Assembly (NCBI GenBank): GCA_036426205.1
Contig: WSYH01001247.1
Span: 1-64,000 of the forward strand
Source of the DNA: Ascaphus truei
Taxonomy: Eukaryota; Chordata; Amphibia; Anura; Ascaphidae
Reading direction: 5' to 3'
Length of the DNA: 64,000 nucleotides
Positions within the stretch are counted from its first letter, which is position 1. The number at the start of each line of letters is the position of its first letter. Shown piece by piece: positions 1 to 11,105 of the stretch. The translations under genes were made by a program, and so were the position numbers. Under the pieces are notes generated by a model. The model was not told the DNA's origin and made no database searches. It was given only the letters and a program-made list of their open reading frames with translations.

Positions 1-2
1 CG

Positions 3-641
3 GCGGCACCGGCCAGAAAGTCTGCCAATACCCCCCAATGGACTCAGAGGCCACCGGCAGGCAGCAGTCCACCGAAGGCGGGGGAGCTCTGGCACGAGCG
101 CCGGTGCTACAACTGCAACCGCCCTGGTCACATCAGACCAGATTGCCTGGAACCCCTGCGTTCCGGCGGACCCCATCAGGGGCAACGCACCCCAGCTGCG
201 AAGCCGGTAGCCCGCGTGCGGGTGGCTTCCACCACAGACTCCGGACCGGTCATGGAACCAACTCCCAGTGAGACGTCCCATGCAGCACCTGTCCCGGTTT
301 CATTGGTGCCTACAGCCAGGAGTGGAGGACATCTCAGCGTGGACCTGCAGCAGACGGACGGCCGGAGCAGACATCTCACCCCAGTCACAGTCGGTGACCG
401 GCACGCAGTCGGCTTGCTGGATTCAGGAGCTGCAGTGACCCTGGTCCGACCTGATATGGTCCGGCCAGAGGAATTGATCCCAGGCCCTGGGATACTGATC
501 ACTGTGGCCGACGGAGAGCCACGTTTCCTGCAAGTGGCCAGAATCTTTTTGGATTGGGGGAGGGCCAGGGTGTGCGGGAGGTGGGGGTTTTACCCGGTTT
601 GGATGCCGATGTTCTTCTTGGCAATGATCTGGGACCAATGA
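3..641 (+). pseudogene. Gag C-terminus with CCHC knuckle plus aspartic protease (frameshifted)
   Basis: The frame is open from the window edge. A retroviral-type zinc knuckle (C-X2-C-X4-H-X4-C) is encoded at 105-146, followed by a linker and the protease active-site motif LLDSGAAVTLV near 412-445. Gag knuckle and protease share one frame, so no gag/pol frameshift separates them. The end of protease (DVLLGNDLG) lies in another frame from about 557, so one indel near 545-590 breaks the gene. The start codon is outside the window. Confidence 0.8.
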
Positions 642-1291
642 CTTGCACCTATGACCGAGTGCCCAAGCCCGCTGCAGTGGCGGCGGTTACCCGGAGCCAG
701 ACAGCGGCAATGGTGGCGGCACCAGTCCCCCAGCCTTTGGGACCAACGTTAGCGGAGGATGCTGAGGAGCCCGGGGAGGTAAGCCAGGATCAGTTGCAAC
801 CACAGACTGACTTACTGTTTCCCCTCACCCTTCCCCATTCTCCGGACAATGACATGACTGGGGGGTGGCCAGAATTAGGAGCCCAGTTTAGGGAGGCAGT
901 GAAGGCAGACCCTACCCTGGCCGGCGTGAGACTTCGGGCGTCCGAATCTCAGGCAGGGGAGGGCACTGAGTGCTGCCTATGGTATAAGGGACTCCTGTAT
1001 AGAGAAGGGAACCCAGGGATAGAGGAGGGATTGACCGGTAAGCGACAGCTAGTAGTGCCCCAGGGGTACCGACACCAATTGTTACGGGTAGCTCACTCTA
1101 TTCTGTTAGCGGGACATCAGGGGGTCAACAGAACGCGAGCCCGGTTATTACAGCGTTACTACTGGCCAGGGGCATCTCGAGATGTGGGCAATTTCTGCCG
1201 CTCTTGTGATGCCTGCCAGCGAGTGGGTAAGGCGGGCGACCATGTGAAGGCACCCCTGAAACCCCTACCGATAATAGGGGAACCCTTCTAG
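557..1291 (+). pseudogene. Protease C-terminus, linker and integrase zinc-binding domain
   Basis: This frame carries the protease C-terminal motif DVLLGNDLG at its start and a variable linker of about 130 residues. It then holds an integrase HHCC domain: AGHQGVNRTRARLLQRYYW followed by CRSCDACQ near 1190-1221. It ends in a TAG at 1289-1291, just before the integrase core; the sequence to 1364 continues integrase with a further stop and a frameshift. It belongs with the preceding and following fragments as one former polyprotein. Confidence 0.8.
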
Positions 1292-1364
1292 AAAGTAGCG
1301 ATGGATCTTATACTGTAGGACCCCTTAAGATTCCTAGCAGGTCAGGGAAGCGCTACATCCTCAC

Positions 1365-3713
1365 GTGGTGGATTTTGCCACCTGGTACCCTGAGGCGGTA
1401 GCGCTTGGCAACATAGATGCCAAGACAGTGGCAGCAGCTTTGCTGAACATTTTTTCTAGGGTAGGTTTCCCTAGTGAGATCCTAACCCATCAGGGGTCGC
1501 AGTTCATGAGTGAACTGTTACATTGTCTCTGGGATGCATGCGGTGTACGGCACCGGCGCACTACCCCTTACCATCCCCAGACAAACGGATTATGTGAGAG
1601 GTTTAACGGTACCCTGAAGCAGATGCTTCGGACCTTTATAGAGGCGGAGGGGAAAGACTGGGAGATTCATTTACAGCACTTGCTGTTTGCCTACCGAGAG
1701 GTACCGCAGGAATCTACAGGCTTCTCCCCCTTCGAGCTACTATATGGCCGCAGGGTACGTGGACCTCTGGACCTATTCCGTGAGGGATGGGAAGGGGAAA
1801 CTACTGCTACTGATGCTTCAGTGATCCCGTATGTAGTAGATCTCCGAGACCGGTTAGAGATGCTCATGGGGGTGGCCCAGGACCACCTCAGGGCCGCTCA
1901 GACCAAGCAAAAGCAATGGTATGACCGGCATGCCCGTAGCAGAGAATTCATCCCAGGACAGCAGGTGCTTGTTCTGAAACCCACTCGGGAGAACAAGTTA
2001 ATGGCTGCCTGGTCGGGACCATACCCGGTCATCCGAAAGGTGAATGAGTGCAACTATGTTGTACTGTTAGAGCCTGAGAGGCACAAGACATATCACATTA
2101 ACATGTTGAAAGAGTACAGAGCACCGAGTATGGGAGCAGTGATGGCCATTTGTAGCCCACTGCTGGAGGATCCGGCGAGCAATGCTCTGCCTGATCTCCT
2201 AGGGGAGGCGAGGCAGGGACACACTGTGGGGCAGGTGGAGATAGGGGCACAGTTGAGTGCTAGGCAGAAGGGAGAAGCCAGGGATATGCTAGCTAAGTAT
2301 GGGGCCCTCTTCACTGACATGCCAGGGACCACCCATCTCACCAAACACCCAGTACACACAGGGGACCTGCAGCCTCTGCATAAGCACGCTTATAGAGTGT
2401 CAGCAGAGGTCAAGACCAGTATGGAAAGGGAGATAGAGGAGATGCTGACCCTAGGGGTAATTACTCTGTCCCAGAGTCCTTGGGCAAGCCCGGTAGTTCT
2501 ATTCCCTAAGAAGGACAAGACCACCCAGTTTTGTGTGGACTACCGCTTGCTCAACGCTGGGACGGTGTCAGATGCCTACCCCATGCCCCGCATGGATGAG
2601 TTACTGGATGAACTCGCGGGGGCAAAGTATCTGACCACTATGGATTTGAGCAAAGGCTATTGGCAAATCCCACTGACCCTGGAGGCTGGGGAGAAGTCAG
2701 CATTCATCACTCCAAGTGGCCTCTGTGAGTTTTTGGTGATGCCATTTGGGATGAAGAATGCCGCGGCTACCTTCCAACGCCTGGTCAATAGGTTACTGGA
2801 AGGGATGCAGAGCTATGCCAGGGCTTACTTAGATGACATTGCTGTCTTTAGTAATTCCTGGGACTCCCATTTAGGACATGTAGCTGCGGTGCTAGATAGG
2901 ATCAGGGTTGCTGGGCTTACCTTGAAACCCACTAAGTGTATGGTAGGGATCGCAGAGGTCCTGTACTTAGGGCACACGGTGGGTGGAGGGCACCTCAAAC
3001 CAGAGCCAGCCAAGGTAGAAGCCATAGTTGAGTGGTCTGTTCCAAAAACCAAGAAACAGGTCGTGGCATTTTTGGGCACCGCAGGGGACTATAGGAAGTT
3101 TGTCCCACAGTACAGCGCCGTGGCCAAACCGCTGACTGATTTGACTAAGAAGCAACTGCCTGTGTTTATCACCTGGACTCCTGCCTGTGAAACTGCTTTC
3201 CAGGCACTGAAAACTGCGCTTGCTGGGGCCTCCATACTGGCTGCCCCAGACTATACCAAACATTTCCTCATACAGACTGATGCCTCGGACTATGGCATTG
3301 GGGCTGTGTTGAGCCAAGTGGGGGACGACGGTAGAGAGCACCCTGTGGTGTACCTCAGCCGAAAACTACTTCCCAGAGAGGTGGCCTATGCCACCATTGA
3401 GAAAGAGTGCTTGGCCTTTGTGTGGGCACTCAAAAAACTCCAGCCCTATGTTTATGGAAGGGCTTTCACGGCCCTCACAGACCACAACCCCATGAGTTGG
3501 CTGCAGAGGGCATCAGGGGAGAATGCCAAGTTGCTAAGGTGGAGCTTGGCCTTGCAAGAGTTTGAGTTTACTATTCAGCACAAAAAGGGTAGTGAAAACA
3601 GCAATGCTGATGGACTTTCACGTCAGGACTATCCCTCTGAGACTGAGTTCGTTAAGGGTGCCAGCAGTGCCCCACTCCCCGTTAGGGCCAGTGGGCCACA
3701 GGTCACCCATTAA
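1365..3713 (+). CDS. Retrotransposon Pol: integrase core, reverse transcriptase, RNase H
   Basis: This 782-codon open frame holds the rest of pol. Residues 1-250 are the integrase core and C-terminal module: RTTPYHPQTNGLCERFNG carries the catalytic Glu (residue 78), and SGPYPVIRKV is the GPY/F motif. The second catalytic Asp is replaced by His (THQGSQF, residue 42; CAT where GAT is expected), 35 residues before the Glu, so this integrase should be inactive. Residues of about 350-560 are reverse transcriptase, with SPWASPVVLFPKKD, DLSKGYWQI and the YLDD box at residue 488 (2826-2837). Residues of about 637-760 are RNase H (QTDASDYGIGAVLS, TDHNPM). The ATG at 1365 is only the first in the frame after a frameshift; the true protein began upstream. 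There is no integrase downstream of RNase H: the frame stops 10 bp before the LTR. Confidence 0.88.
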   Translation: MVDFATWYPEAVALGNIDAKTVAAALLNIFSRVGFPSEILTHQGSQFMSELLHCLWDACGVRHRRTTPYHPQTNGLCERFNGTLKQMLRTFIEAEGKDWEIHLQHLLFAYREVPQESTGFSPFELLYGRRVRGPLDLFREGWEGETTATDASVIPYVVDLRDRLEMLMGVAQDHLRAAQTKQKQWYDRHARSREFIPGQQVLVLKPTRENKLMAAWSGPYPVIRKVNECNYVVLLEPERHKTYHINMLKEYRAPSMGAVMAICSPLLEDPASNALPDLLGEARQGHTVGQVEIGAQLSARQKGEARDMLAKYGALFTDMPGTTHLTKHPVHTGDLQPLHKHAYRVSAEVKTSMEREIEEMLTLGVITLSQSPWASPVVLFPKKDKTTQFCVDYRLLNAGTVSDAYPMPRMDELLDELAGAKYLTTMDLSKGYWQIPLTLEAGEKSAFITPSGLCEFLVMPFGMKNAAATFQRLVNRLLEGMQSYARAYLDDIAVFSNSWDSHLGHVAAVLDRIRVAGLTLKPTKCMVGIAEVLYLGHTVGGGHLKPEPAKVEAIVEWSVPKTKKQVVAFLGTAGDYRKFVPQYSAVAKPLTDLTKKQLPVFITWTPACETAFQALKTALAGASILAAPDYTKHFLIQTDASDYGIGAVLSQVGDDGREHPVVYLSRKLLPREVAYATIEKECLAFVWALKKLQPYVYGRAFTALTDHNPMSWLQRASGENAKLLRWSLALQEFEFTIQHKKGSENSNADGLSRQDYPSETEFVKGASSAPLPVRASGPQVTH

Positions 3714-4674
3714 GAAGGGGAGGTGTAGAGGGAGAAAGGGAGTGGCCCGGTATTAAAGGGGTTGCACCCCATATGGCCATCCCCTGACCTCACCAGAGAG
3801 ACAAGGGGTTAACTGGACTGCGGTCCAGGGATGAGGTTTGCACCTTGTTGTACCTTGAAAATGTATGTTCCCCTGTTCCCATGTTTCATTATAAGCATGT
3901 ATTTTAATGTTTTAATGTGCATTTCTGTATCTCCAGTTCTGGAGGTCGCAGAGAGTTCATATTTGGCCAATATGTGGAGTCACTGTAGGCATTAAAAACT
4001 GGCAAAGGTCGACCCACTGAGCCCACAAGAATGGAACTTATTAATATGTGTAGATATTAAAGTGTATATGTATTTTATTTTGGATCTGTTCTGAAAATGC
4101 AGACGCCATTTGCTAGGCTAATAAGTCATGAAGGGCAGACGGCTGAGTAGCCTAAGCACGGTGATCAAAAAGTAACTGCCTTGATTGTTACCCAATGTCT
4201 AGGGATTAAGTATTAGTCCATCAACAAACTCTGCCAGTCTAATTGTTACCTGAGGGCATGGGTTAGTCTTTTAGTCTGTTAGTCTCCACATTAGAGAGTG
4301 GATACAGATAATTGTTCACCAATAGGCTGTGTTCAATGTTAAGAATAGGGTTGCACAGGTATATAAACTGTGTCAACCCTACAGTTTTTAGTTGTGCTGG
4401 AGTTGTGCTTCTGATACCATCTTGAATGTCACTGGATTGCTGGAGTTGTGCTTCTGATTCCATCTTGAATGTCACTGGACTGCTGGAGAATTGCTATTGG
4501 ATACTTCTCCATCCCCCAACCCTAAGTAAGTGTTATCTTCTTGTCTGTTAATTGTACTATATTGCTGTGTTCACCTTATTTAAGGAATAAATTATATTTT
4601 ATTATATCTAAGCCTCGTTCAGTTCAACCCAGATATTTGGTGCTCATTATATCTTGTCATAAGCTACCGTGACA
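3711..4674 (+). repeat. Polypurine tract and 3' LTR of the Gmr1-like element
   Basis: A purine-rich tract (3711-3723) follows the pol stop codon. The LTR begins TGTAGAGGG at 3724 and ends CCGTGACA at 4674 (951 bp). It contains a TATA box (TATATAAA, 4360-4367) and a polyadenylation signal AATAAA (4586-4591) about 220 bp further on, which fits a U3-R-U5 layout. The target duplication cannot be checked because the 5' end is missing. Confidence 0.8.
4397..4482 (+). repeat. 43-bp tandem duplication inside the LTR
   Basis: Two adjacent 43-bp copies (4397-4439 and 4440-4482), each starting CTGGAGTTGTGCTTCTGAT, differ at only a few bases. They lie just downstream of the LTR TATA box, so they fall in the presumed transcript leader. 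Confidence 0.9.
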
Positions 4675-4808
4675 GTAAACAAAGCAGAGGGATACCGGCA
4701 CCCCATAAAGGGGCCTGTATCTCGGGAAGCAGGGGGTCCCCGGACCTAAAACCAAAGCGGTTCAGCTCCGGAGACCCTCTGCACATCTACACTATGAATA
4801 AAACACAC

Positions 4809-5166
4809 CGCTGCTATGGTAACGAAGCAGCATGAATGTATTTTTAATAATAGTGTACTGTGTGCAGGGGTTCCCTGAGTTGAACCGCATTGATTTGTGG
4901 ATCAGGGACCCCCTGCTTCCCGAGTTACAGGCCCCGGTATGTGTCATCGGGTGCCAGTGTCGCCGCCATCTTTATAGCGTCCCATACGCGACGTGCCCGC
5001 TATAAAGATGGCGGCGACACTGGCACCGATGCCCCAAACCGGGGCCTGTAACTCAGGAAGCAGGGGGTCCCTGAGCCAGAAATCAATGCGGTTCTGCTCA
5101 GGAGACCCCCTGCTCCCACACAATATTATTAAAATACATTAATGCTGCTTCATTACCATAGCGGAT
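4809..5166. repeat. Foldback element, centre near 4988
   Basis: The core is a perfect 30-bp inverted repeat (4950-4979 and 4998-5027, separated by 18 bp). Imperfect pairing continues outwards on both sides: GAAGCAG at 4824 pairs with CTGCTTC at 5145, and the arms reach about 4809 and 5166. A further half-unit in direct orientation occupies about 4690-4800, with the same GGGAAGCAGGGGGTCC segment. No coding potential was seen; it looks like a MITE of about 360 bp. Confidence 0.85.
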
Positions 5167-5189
5167 ATCCGCTAAGGCAATGAAGGGGT

Positions 5190-6160
5190 TAAGGCATAAT
5201 AGTTTATTGTGGACAATTGCCCCCAATAAACATTGCAATAAACAACATACACCCCCTGTGCCTCCAACAACCCCTATACCCACAGTATATATATATTACA
5301 TTTTTGGGATGCACAGCAATGATACTATAGGCCGGCGGTGGCCCTCGGGTGTTCCTCGCAGGCCTGCAGTACCAATTCTGTGCCCCCCCCAAAAAAATTA
5401 AACAACACATAAATACTTTTCAATAAATACACCCCCCCCCCCTAACACATACAGTACAGTACAGTAATGTGCTAAATAACTATTATCCAGATATGGATAA
5501 TACATTATTTGCCCATTATGAAACACATAAAACATGCATAAATAAAAACATGAAATGTTAATCTTAAAATCACCACATTGCATCTTACAATTAAACCAGC
5601 AGCTAGACAAATGTATATCAAATGTCACACAATTGCATTGAGTGTGTACATGATGCAATTAATCTGTGCATCATGTAACACTATGCAAATTCAATTTCAA
5701 AATAAAATACACTGTCAGCCACTATACATACAATGCCAGCCACAAATTCAAATAGAAACTAAGCAAGTAAACATAAATACATTTACCATCAATCAATTTC
5801 CTAAATCAATTACAATACAATCCCAATCAATTATACAATTCACTATTCAATTCCTAAATACAAACCAATGAGAAAATAATTCTAATTCAAAGTAACCACC
5901 ATCATACAAATCTAACTACCAGAAATAAGCCATGATTCAAAAGCAAGACCCTGAAATATACTCCTGCAAAGAGCAATAAAAATGACATTGAACTAAATAC
6001 AAATTAAATTACACACACAACAATGTAGAAATAAAGCAGCTAAATACATTTGAAATACATGAAAAAAACATCAACATTAGCAAATCAATCATTTATTATC
6101 CCTGTATGTCTATCCATATATATATATAAACATAACATACAGGGGCAATACAAGAGCAGT
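5190..6160. other. AT-rich non-coding stretch
   Basis: No gene was recognised. The stretch has a TA-rich tract (5287-5300), a C-run (5431-5442) and long runs rich in CAAT/AATTCAA motifs between 5600 and 6100. Open frames here are short and compositionally biased. Confidence 0.6.
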
Positions 6161-6616
6161 GTTTATCTTTTTTACATACAGGGTTGGTTCCTTTTGGTCT
6201 GTGGGGACCTTTGGAGACCACCTGGGGTCTCCTCGGGCTTCTCACGGGTAAATGGCTGGCGTGTCCACGGGGGACACCTGCGGGGAAGAACCGGTGGCCC
6301 CATCTGTGTGGGCACCGCGGACCCGTAGGGACCACCCGTGGGCCACCAGACCCCCGTGGGAACCACCCGAGGCCCCTCAGACACCTGTGGGTCTGACCCA
6401 GGGCCCCCCAGACAGCTGCGGGCCTACCCATGGAGACCCCATTGTGGCCCACGGTGAACCGCGGAGACCACGGTGCCTGGCGGGGACCACCCGTTGGCCT
6501 CCAGACCCTGTTTGAAACATGGTGCTGGGCTACTGGGAGGTCTACAGACACCTGTCAGGCCCACCAGGGACTCCCATGGGCCTGGGGTATTAACCCTGTA
6601 TGTAAAATAATAAATA
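6161..6616. repeat. Inverted-repeat-bounded block of degenerate GGGACCACC minisatellite
   Basis: A 13-bp perfect inverted repeat, TACATACAGGGTT at 6173-6185 and its complement at 6592-6604, bounds the block; weaker pairing extends about 10 bp further out. Between the arms lies GC-rich sequence built from diverged GGGACCACCCGTGGGCC-like units. The interior composition is very different from the AT-rich flanks. No transposase was seen. Confidence 0.7.
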
Positions 6617-6617
6617 C

Positions 6618-6820
6618 GGCTTAACCCCTTCGTGACCGTAGCGGTATTAACCGCTAAGGTAATGAAGGGGTTAAGTCCCCCCGCATCCCCCCTGCAAGCC
6701 CTAAGCAGCCACCAAGGGCCAAATACCCCCTTCACCCACCCCCGCTACCCACAATAAACCTGGCATGGCTGATTAACCCCTTCATTGCCATAGTGGGTAG
6801 CCGCTAAGGTAATGAAGTGG
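6618..6820. repeat. Two small palindromes of the CTTAACCCCTTC...GAAGGGGTTAAG type
   Basis: The arms CTTAACCCCTTC (from 6619) and GAAGGGGTTAAG (ending about 6676) enclose a CCGCTAAGG core. A second, less perfect version lies at about 6771-6820. A single arm of the same kind ends the foldback element at about 5160-5192, so this is a dispersed family. Confidence 0.75.
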
Positions 6821-6824
6821 GCTT

Positions 6825-7279
6825 TAAATGCATTTTTCCTGCCTCGGATGCATGCCAGGGGGCTCCGGTGCTGGTATTAATGATATCAGCTCCGGAGACC
6901 ACCGGCATCAATCCCAGGCAGGAAAAAGGCCTGATTTTTTTCTAAGTGCCGTTCCGCCGCTCATCCGCAGCCTCTCCCCAGCAACTTGCCAACTTTTGGG
7001 GCCGAGACGGATTGCCGTGAAAATCTCAATTCTAGAGCGGCGAGTAGCGGCGCAAAGCTACTCGCCACTACTAGAATTGAGCGGGTTTCAAAACATGGCT
7101 AGTTGCGGCACAAAGTGCCTTTTCGCCGCTCCGATGACGGGGGGGGGGGGAAAACGCCAACAAACTTGGCGGTTTTTTTTGCTTTTCGCCAAGTTTTTGG
7201 GGCTTACTGAATCGTGGTATGCATTTTTGGCGCAAAACGGGCGAAAAGTGACTTTGCGCCGCTTACTGCATGGGCCCTA
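6825..7279. repeat. MITE-like sequence with internal hairpins
   Basis: An internal hairpin at 7026-7081 has arms CTCAATTCTAG...CTAGAATTGAG around a CTACTCGCC/GGCGAGTAG stem. A second hairpin around CTCCGG...CCGGAG lies at about 6860-6905. The right boundary is abrupt at about 7279 (TGCATGGGCCC), where L1 sequence begins. The left terminus is not clear. Confidence 0.5.
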
Positions 7280-7284
7280 AATAC

Positions 7285-9199
7285 CGAGAATGATTAACAA
7301 AGACATTGTACAACATTTTTATAGCTCATCAAGAGATAAGAAAAACAGGGTGGGAATTCTGCTTAGCAAGAGTTTTATGCTGCAGGATATCACCACGAAG
7401 AAAGATATAGAGGTAGATATATTACGATCAAAGGGAAGATAAAGGAGAAGAAGGTTACCTTAGTAAATATATATGCTCCCAATGTTGGGCAGGCAGATTT
7501 CTTAGAGAAAGTGCTAGGAATAATTAATGTATTTAGAGAAGGAGCTCTATATCTGGATGGGGATTTTAACGTTGCCCTAAACCCGGTGTTGGATACCTCC
7601 AAAGGACTTTTATGGACCAAACTAATGTGAGTAAAATACGGAAAGTCAATATTGGTAATATCACGTGGTCAGACCACGCACCAGTAATTTTAGAAATTGA
7701 CTTGGGTGTGGGATATATACAGAAATATATACAGAAAGGTGAGTGGACATGGAGATTGAACGAGTCCTTACTGAAAAACAGTAATGTAGTATTAGTGATT
7801 GAGGATGCTCTTACAAACTTTTTAGCAGAAAATAATGTAGGGAATATATCCCTGACAATACTGTCTGAGGCTCATAAAAGTGTTATAAGGGTGTTCATTC
7901 AACAAGCCTCTCTCAGGACAAAAAGTAAGAGAAATTATAAAATTAAGCAAGTTAATCCAAGACCTTGAAACAAAAGATAAGAGTGCAGCAGATAAGGAGA
8001 TATTAGCGGAACTAATAACAGCTACAGGAAAATTCAATCTGTTAGCAAATCAAAAAATAGAAAAGTCATTGACTTGGCCCAAATATAAATATTATGAGAA
8101 AGGTAATAAGATGGATAGACTGTTAGCCAACCAGTTAAAATACAAGCAGAGCCAATATAATATCAGCAACATCCGGTAGCAGGATGGAGTAGTGTCACAG
8201 GATCCAAAAGTTATTAAAGAAGAGTTTAGACTATTTTATGAGACATTATATAATATAGAAACCATGCAAAATAGGGAAAAGGAACATATAGTGGAGGATA
8301 TAGAATTATTTATGCAGGATATTCAAATTAAAACAATTGCACCCAAGGCGAGAGATGAACTTGATGCGGTTATAACATTGGAGGAGATAGAAAAAGTAAT
8401 AAAAGATTTACCCAATGGGAAAAGTCCAGGTCCTGATGGACTACCACATATATACTATAAAACCTTTGCTAACTTTCCTATAGTATATATTCATGGTATG
8501 TTTAACACTGAGAGATTCAGGAAACCTATCCCAATATATGTCAGAAGCCCATATAACGGTTATCCCTAAACCAGATAAGGACAAATTATATTGTGCAAGC
8601 GATTGCCCAATATCACTTATAAATGTAGATGTCAAAATTCTCGCAAACATTTGAATGCACAGACTTAATGAATACTTAACGGATCTGGTGAAGAGTGATC
8701 AAACCGGATTTATACCAAAAAGGGAAGCCAAGGATAACACTAGGCGAATTATAAATATACTGAACCAGATTAATAAAACACAGACTCCAGCCATGATATT
8801 ATCTATAGATGCAGAAAAGGCATTCGATAGAGTGCAATGGAATTTTATCTTTAAAATGCTGGAACGTATAGGAATGGGTGATATATTTAGACAGTATATA
8901 AAGGCATTATATAGTAATCCGTCGGCAACGGTCAAGGTAAATGGACAGGTCTCAAACTCATTTAAAATACTTTATGGTATGAGACAGGGATGCCCTTTTG
9001 TCCCCGTTGATTTTTGCCCTAATAATGGAACCGTTAGCAGAATCAATAAGGAAGCATCCAGATATTGCGGGAGTTAAAATACGTAGGTGAGAAAGAGCAC
9101 AAGATCGCATTATAAGCTGATGATGTTCGTCTGATAATAACAAAACCACTGGTCTCGTTACCAAATATAATGAAAGTTCTGGGCAGATATAGTCTGGCA
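7285..9199 (+). pseudogene. L1-clade LINE ORF2, 5' part (endonuclease and RT), degenerate
   Basis: In several frames the stretch encodes APE endonuclease motifs (VNIYAPN, GDFN near 7560, WSDHAPV near 7658). It then gives the L1 RT blocks NGKSPGPDGLP (near 8416), SIDAEKAFDRV.W and GMRQGCP (near 8980), and finally ADDV near 9118. Stops and frameshifts separate these pieces. Coding sequence ends exactly at the hAT insertion and resumes at 12569. The 5' end is truncated within the endonuclease, as is usual for L1 copies. Confidence 0.88.
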
Positions 9200-9974
9200 C
9201 AGGGGTGGGCAACCAATTTTTCAATGTAGCCACAGGTGTGGCGAATTAGAAGTGAAAATAGCCACACCATGCAAAAATTGAGGTATTATGTTGCGCATGC
9301 GAAAATTTGTTATTTCTCCTCCGCTTGTCCCCTCGGCACTAGCGCCGCCGCTGATGGCGTACTCGCGCTTGCCAGAGGGGAGTCGCGCTTGCCACCACGC
9401 TTCCCATTATAATGGGAAACAACAAGTAGTTACTCAATTCGCCGCACTTTGACTACCAATTAACTAGTTCAATTTATTAGGGGCCTCTAAATAGGCAAGT
9501 GCTTGTCAACCAAGTGTTTTCTTTACCCTGTGCATATCTTGTCCTTATCAGAGAGATAATAAAGATAAGGGGAGAGGGGGCTGTGTGTTACTGCAAGTAC
9601 TTGCTGTGCACACAGTAACAACAGACAAAGGGGAAAGGAAATCAACCCCAAGTATTAGCTCATAATGTTTTTAAATTAATTCTTATTGGTGTCAGATTTG
9701 GGTAAAAAAACAACATCAATCACTAAGTTTAACCCTTTTAACATGTAACTGGAAAGTTTCAGATGGCATGTCTTCAAGATGGCCACTTAACACTGCCTGG
9801 TAATTCTTAATCCACAGTCATCTTCCTTCCAATTTAAATTGTTGGTTTTACCTACTGTGGCTTGACTGTGGCCAAATGTAAGGCTCTCTTTTGAGACCCG
9901 TATTGTCTGCTATGGTTCTTCCCACAGCTATAAAGTAATCTGTATTTAGGTTGCAGTTTACCATGTGGTAATGT

Positions 9975-10976
9975 CTTCCCTGTGAATACAATACCCGCAT
10001 CAAACTCCAACCTTCAACACATACTTCAGTCTGACTTTTTGAGACTCGAAAACTGGATTTCCCAAAACAAACTGTTATTAAACACTGACAAGACTGTAAC
10101 AATGGTATTTGGGACCAAGACTGAATTTTTAAAGCTTCCAGTGACTGAGCTCCAGATCAGAACCAACGTTAACACCACCCTAACCCCTGTCACTAGTTTT
10201 AAATACCTGGCATGTGGTTTGACTCCCACTTAACATTCGGGGTGCACATTGATACCCTGACATCCAAAACCTATGCCAAACTAGGTGTACTTTACAGGAA
10301 CAAATCCTCCCTAATCCTGCTGGTCAGAAAGCGTATCGCACTGCAGATGCTAATGCCAATATCGACTATGGAGACATAGTATATGGCTCGGCACCCCAAA
10401 CCCACCTTAGCAAACTTGACACCCTCTGCAATTCAATTTGTCGTTTCGTTCTCCAATGCAACTACAACACACATCACTGCGAAATGCTCAAAGAACTAAA
10501 TTGGTCATCACTAGAGTCTAGGAGCAAAGTTCACCTTTCCTGTCTCGTCTTCAAATTCTATCTGAACAAGCTCCTCACCCCTACCACATGGAGCACTTAT
10601 CATCTGAGATCAGACTCCAAAAGACTGTTCATGGTCCCAAGGATCAACAAAGTATCCGGCCGCTCCTCCTGGAAACTGGAACAACCTACCGGAGACTCTC
10701 ACAGCCACCACCAGTTTAAGTTCTTTCAAAACTAAGGCTGTCTCACATTTTGATCTGGTCTGTAACTGTTACATAAGCCTATAATATACATCTTCTATAA
10801 CTGTGCATGCAATGTCTTGTGTATAATGTATACCCTGTTCATTTATGTAACTGTATTTGTAACCATTTGTCATTTTAACTCTATGCCCAGGACATACTTG
10901 AAAACGAGAGGTAACTCTCAATGTATTACTTCCTGGTAAAACATGTTATAAATAATTGATTAATTAAATAAATAAA
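9975..10976 (+). pseudogene. CR1/Rex-like non-LTR retrotransposon, 3' part
   Basis: The fragment encodes the C-terminal part of a reverse transcriptase: ISQNKLLLNTDKT, then TSFKYL, then CNYNTHHCEMLKELNWSSLE, with frameshifts near 10200 and 10340. A 3' UTR with CTCTCAATGTATTACTTCCTGG (10915-10936) and an A/T-rich tail ends it near 10976. The same 3' end occurs in reverse orientation at 59824-60421, so both belong to one family. Assignment to the CR1/Rex/L2 group is from motif style only. Confidence 0.8.
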
Positions 10977-11105
10977 CATACTGCAGTTCACTCCTCACAT
11001 ATCAAACAGTTTGTCTTGTGCTTTAAACCTTCTCTGGTCACTGAGCTGCTACTCTCTGTCCTGGTTGATTTTACTTTACGACTTGCTGGAAAAAGATACG
11101 CTTAC

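Larger units (their letters stand above)
1..4674 (+). mobile_element. Ty3/gypsy LTR retrotransposon, Gmr1-like (5' part outside window)
   Basis: The element runs from the window edge to an LTR ending CCGTGACA at 4674. Reading along the plus strand the domains are gag zinc knuckle, protease, integrase (zinc finger, catalytic core, GPY/F module), reverse transcriptase and RNase H. Integrase therefore lies before reverse transcriptase. This is the Ty1/copia order, but the protein motifs are Ty3/gypsy-like; known families with this combination are the Gmr1-like elements of fish, amphibians and other deuterostomes. The copy is old but well preserved: one frameshift in protease, stops and a frameshift in integrase near 1289-1365, and a lost integrase catalytic Asp. 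The 5' LTR, primer site and most of gag are not visible. Confidence 0.9.
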
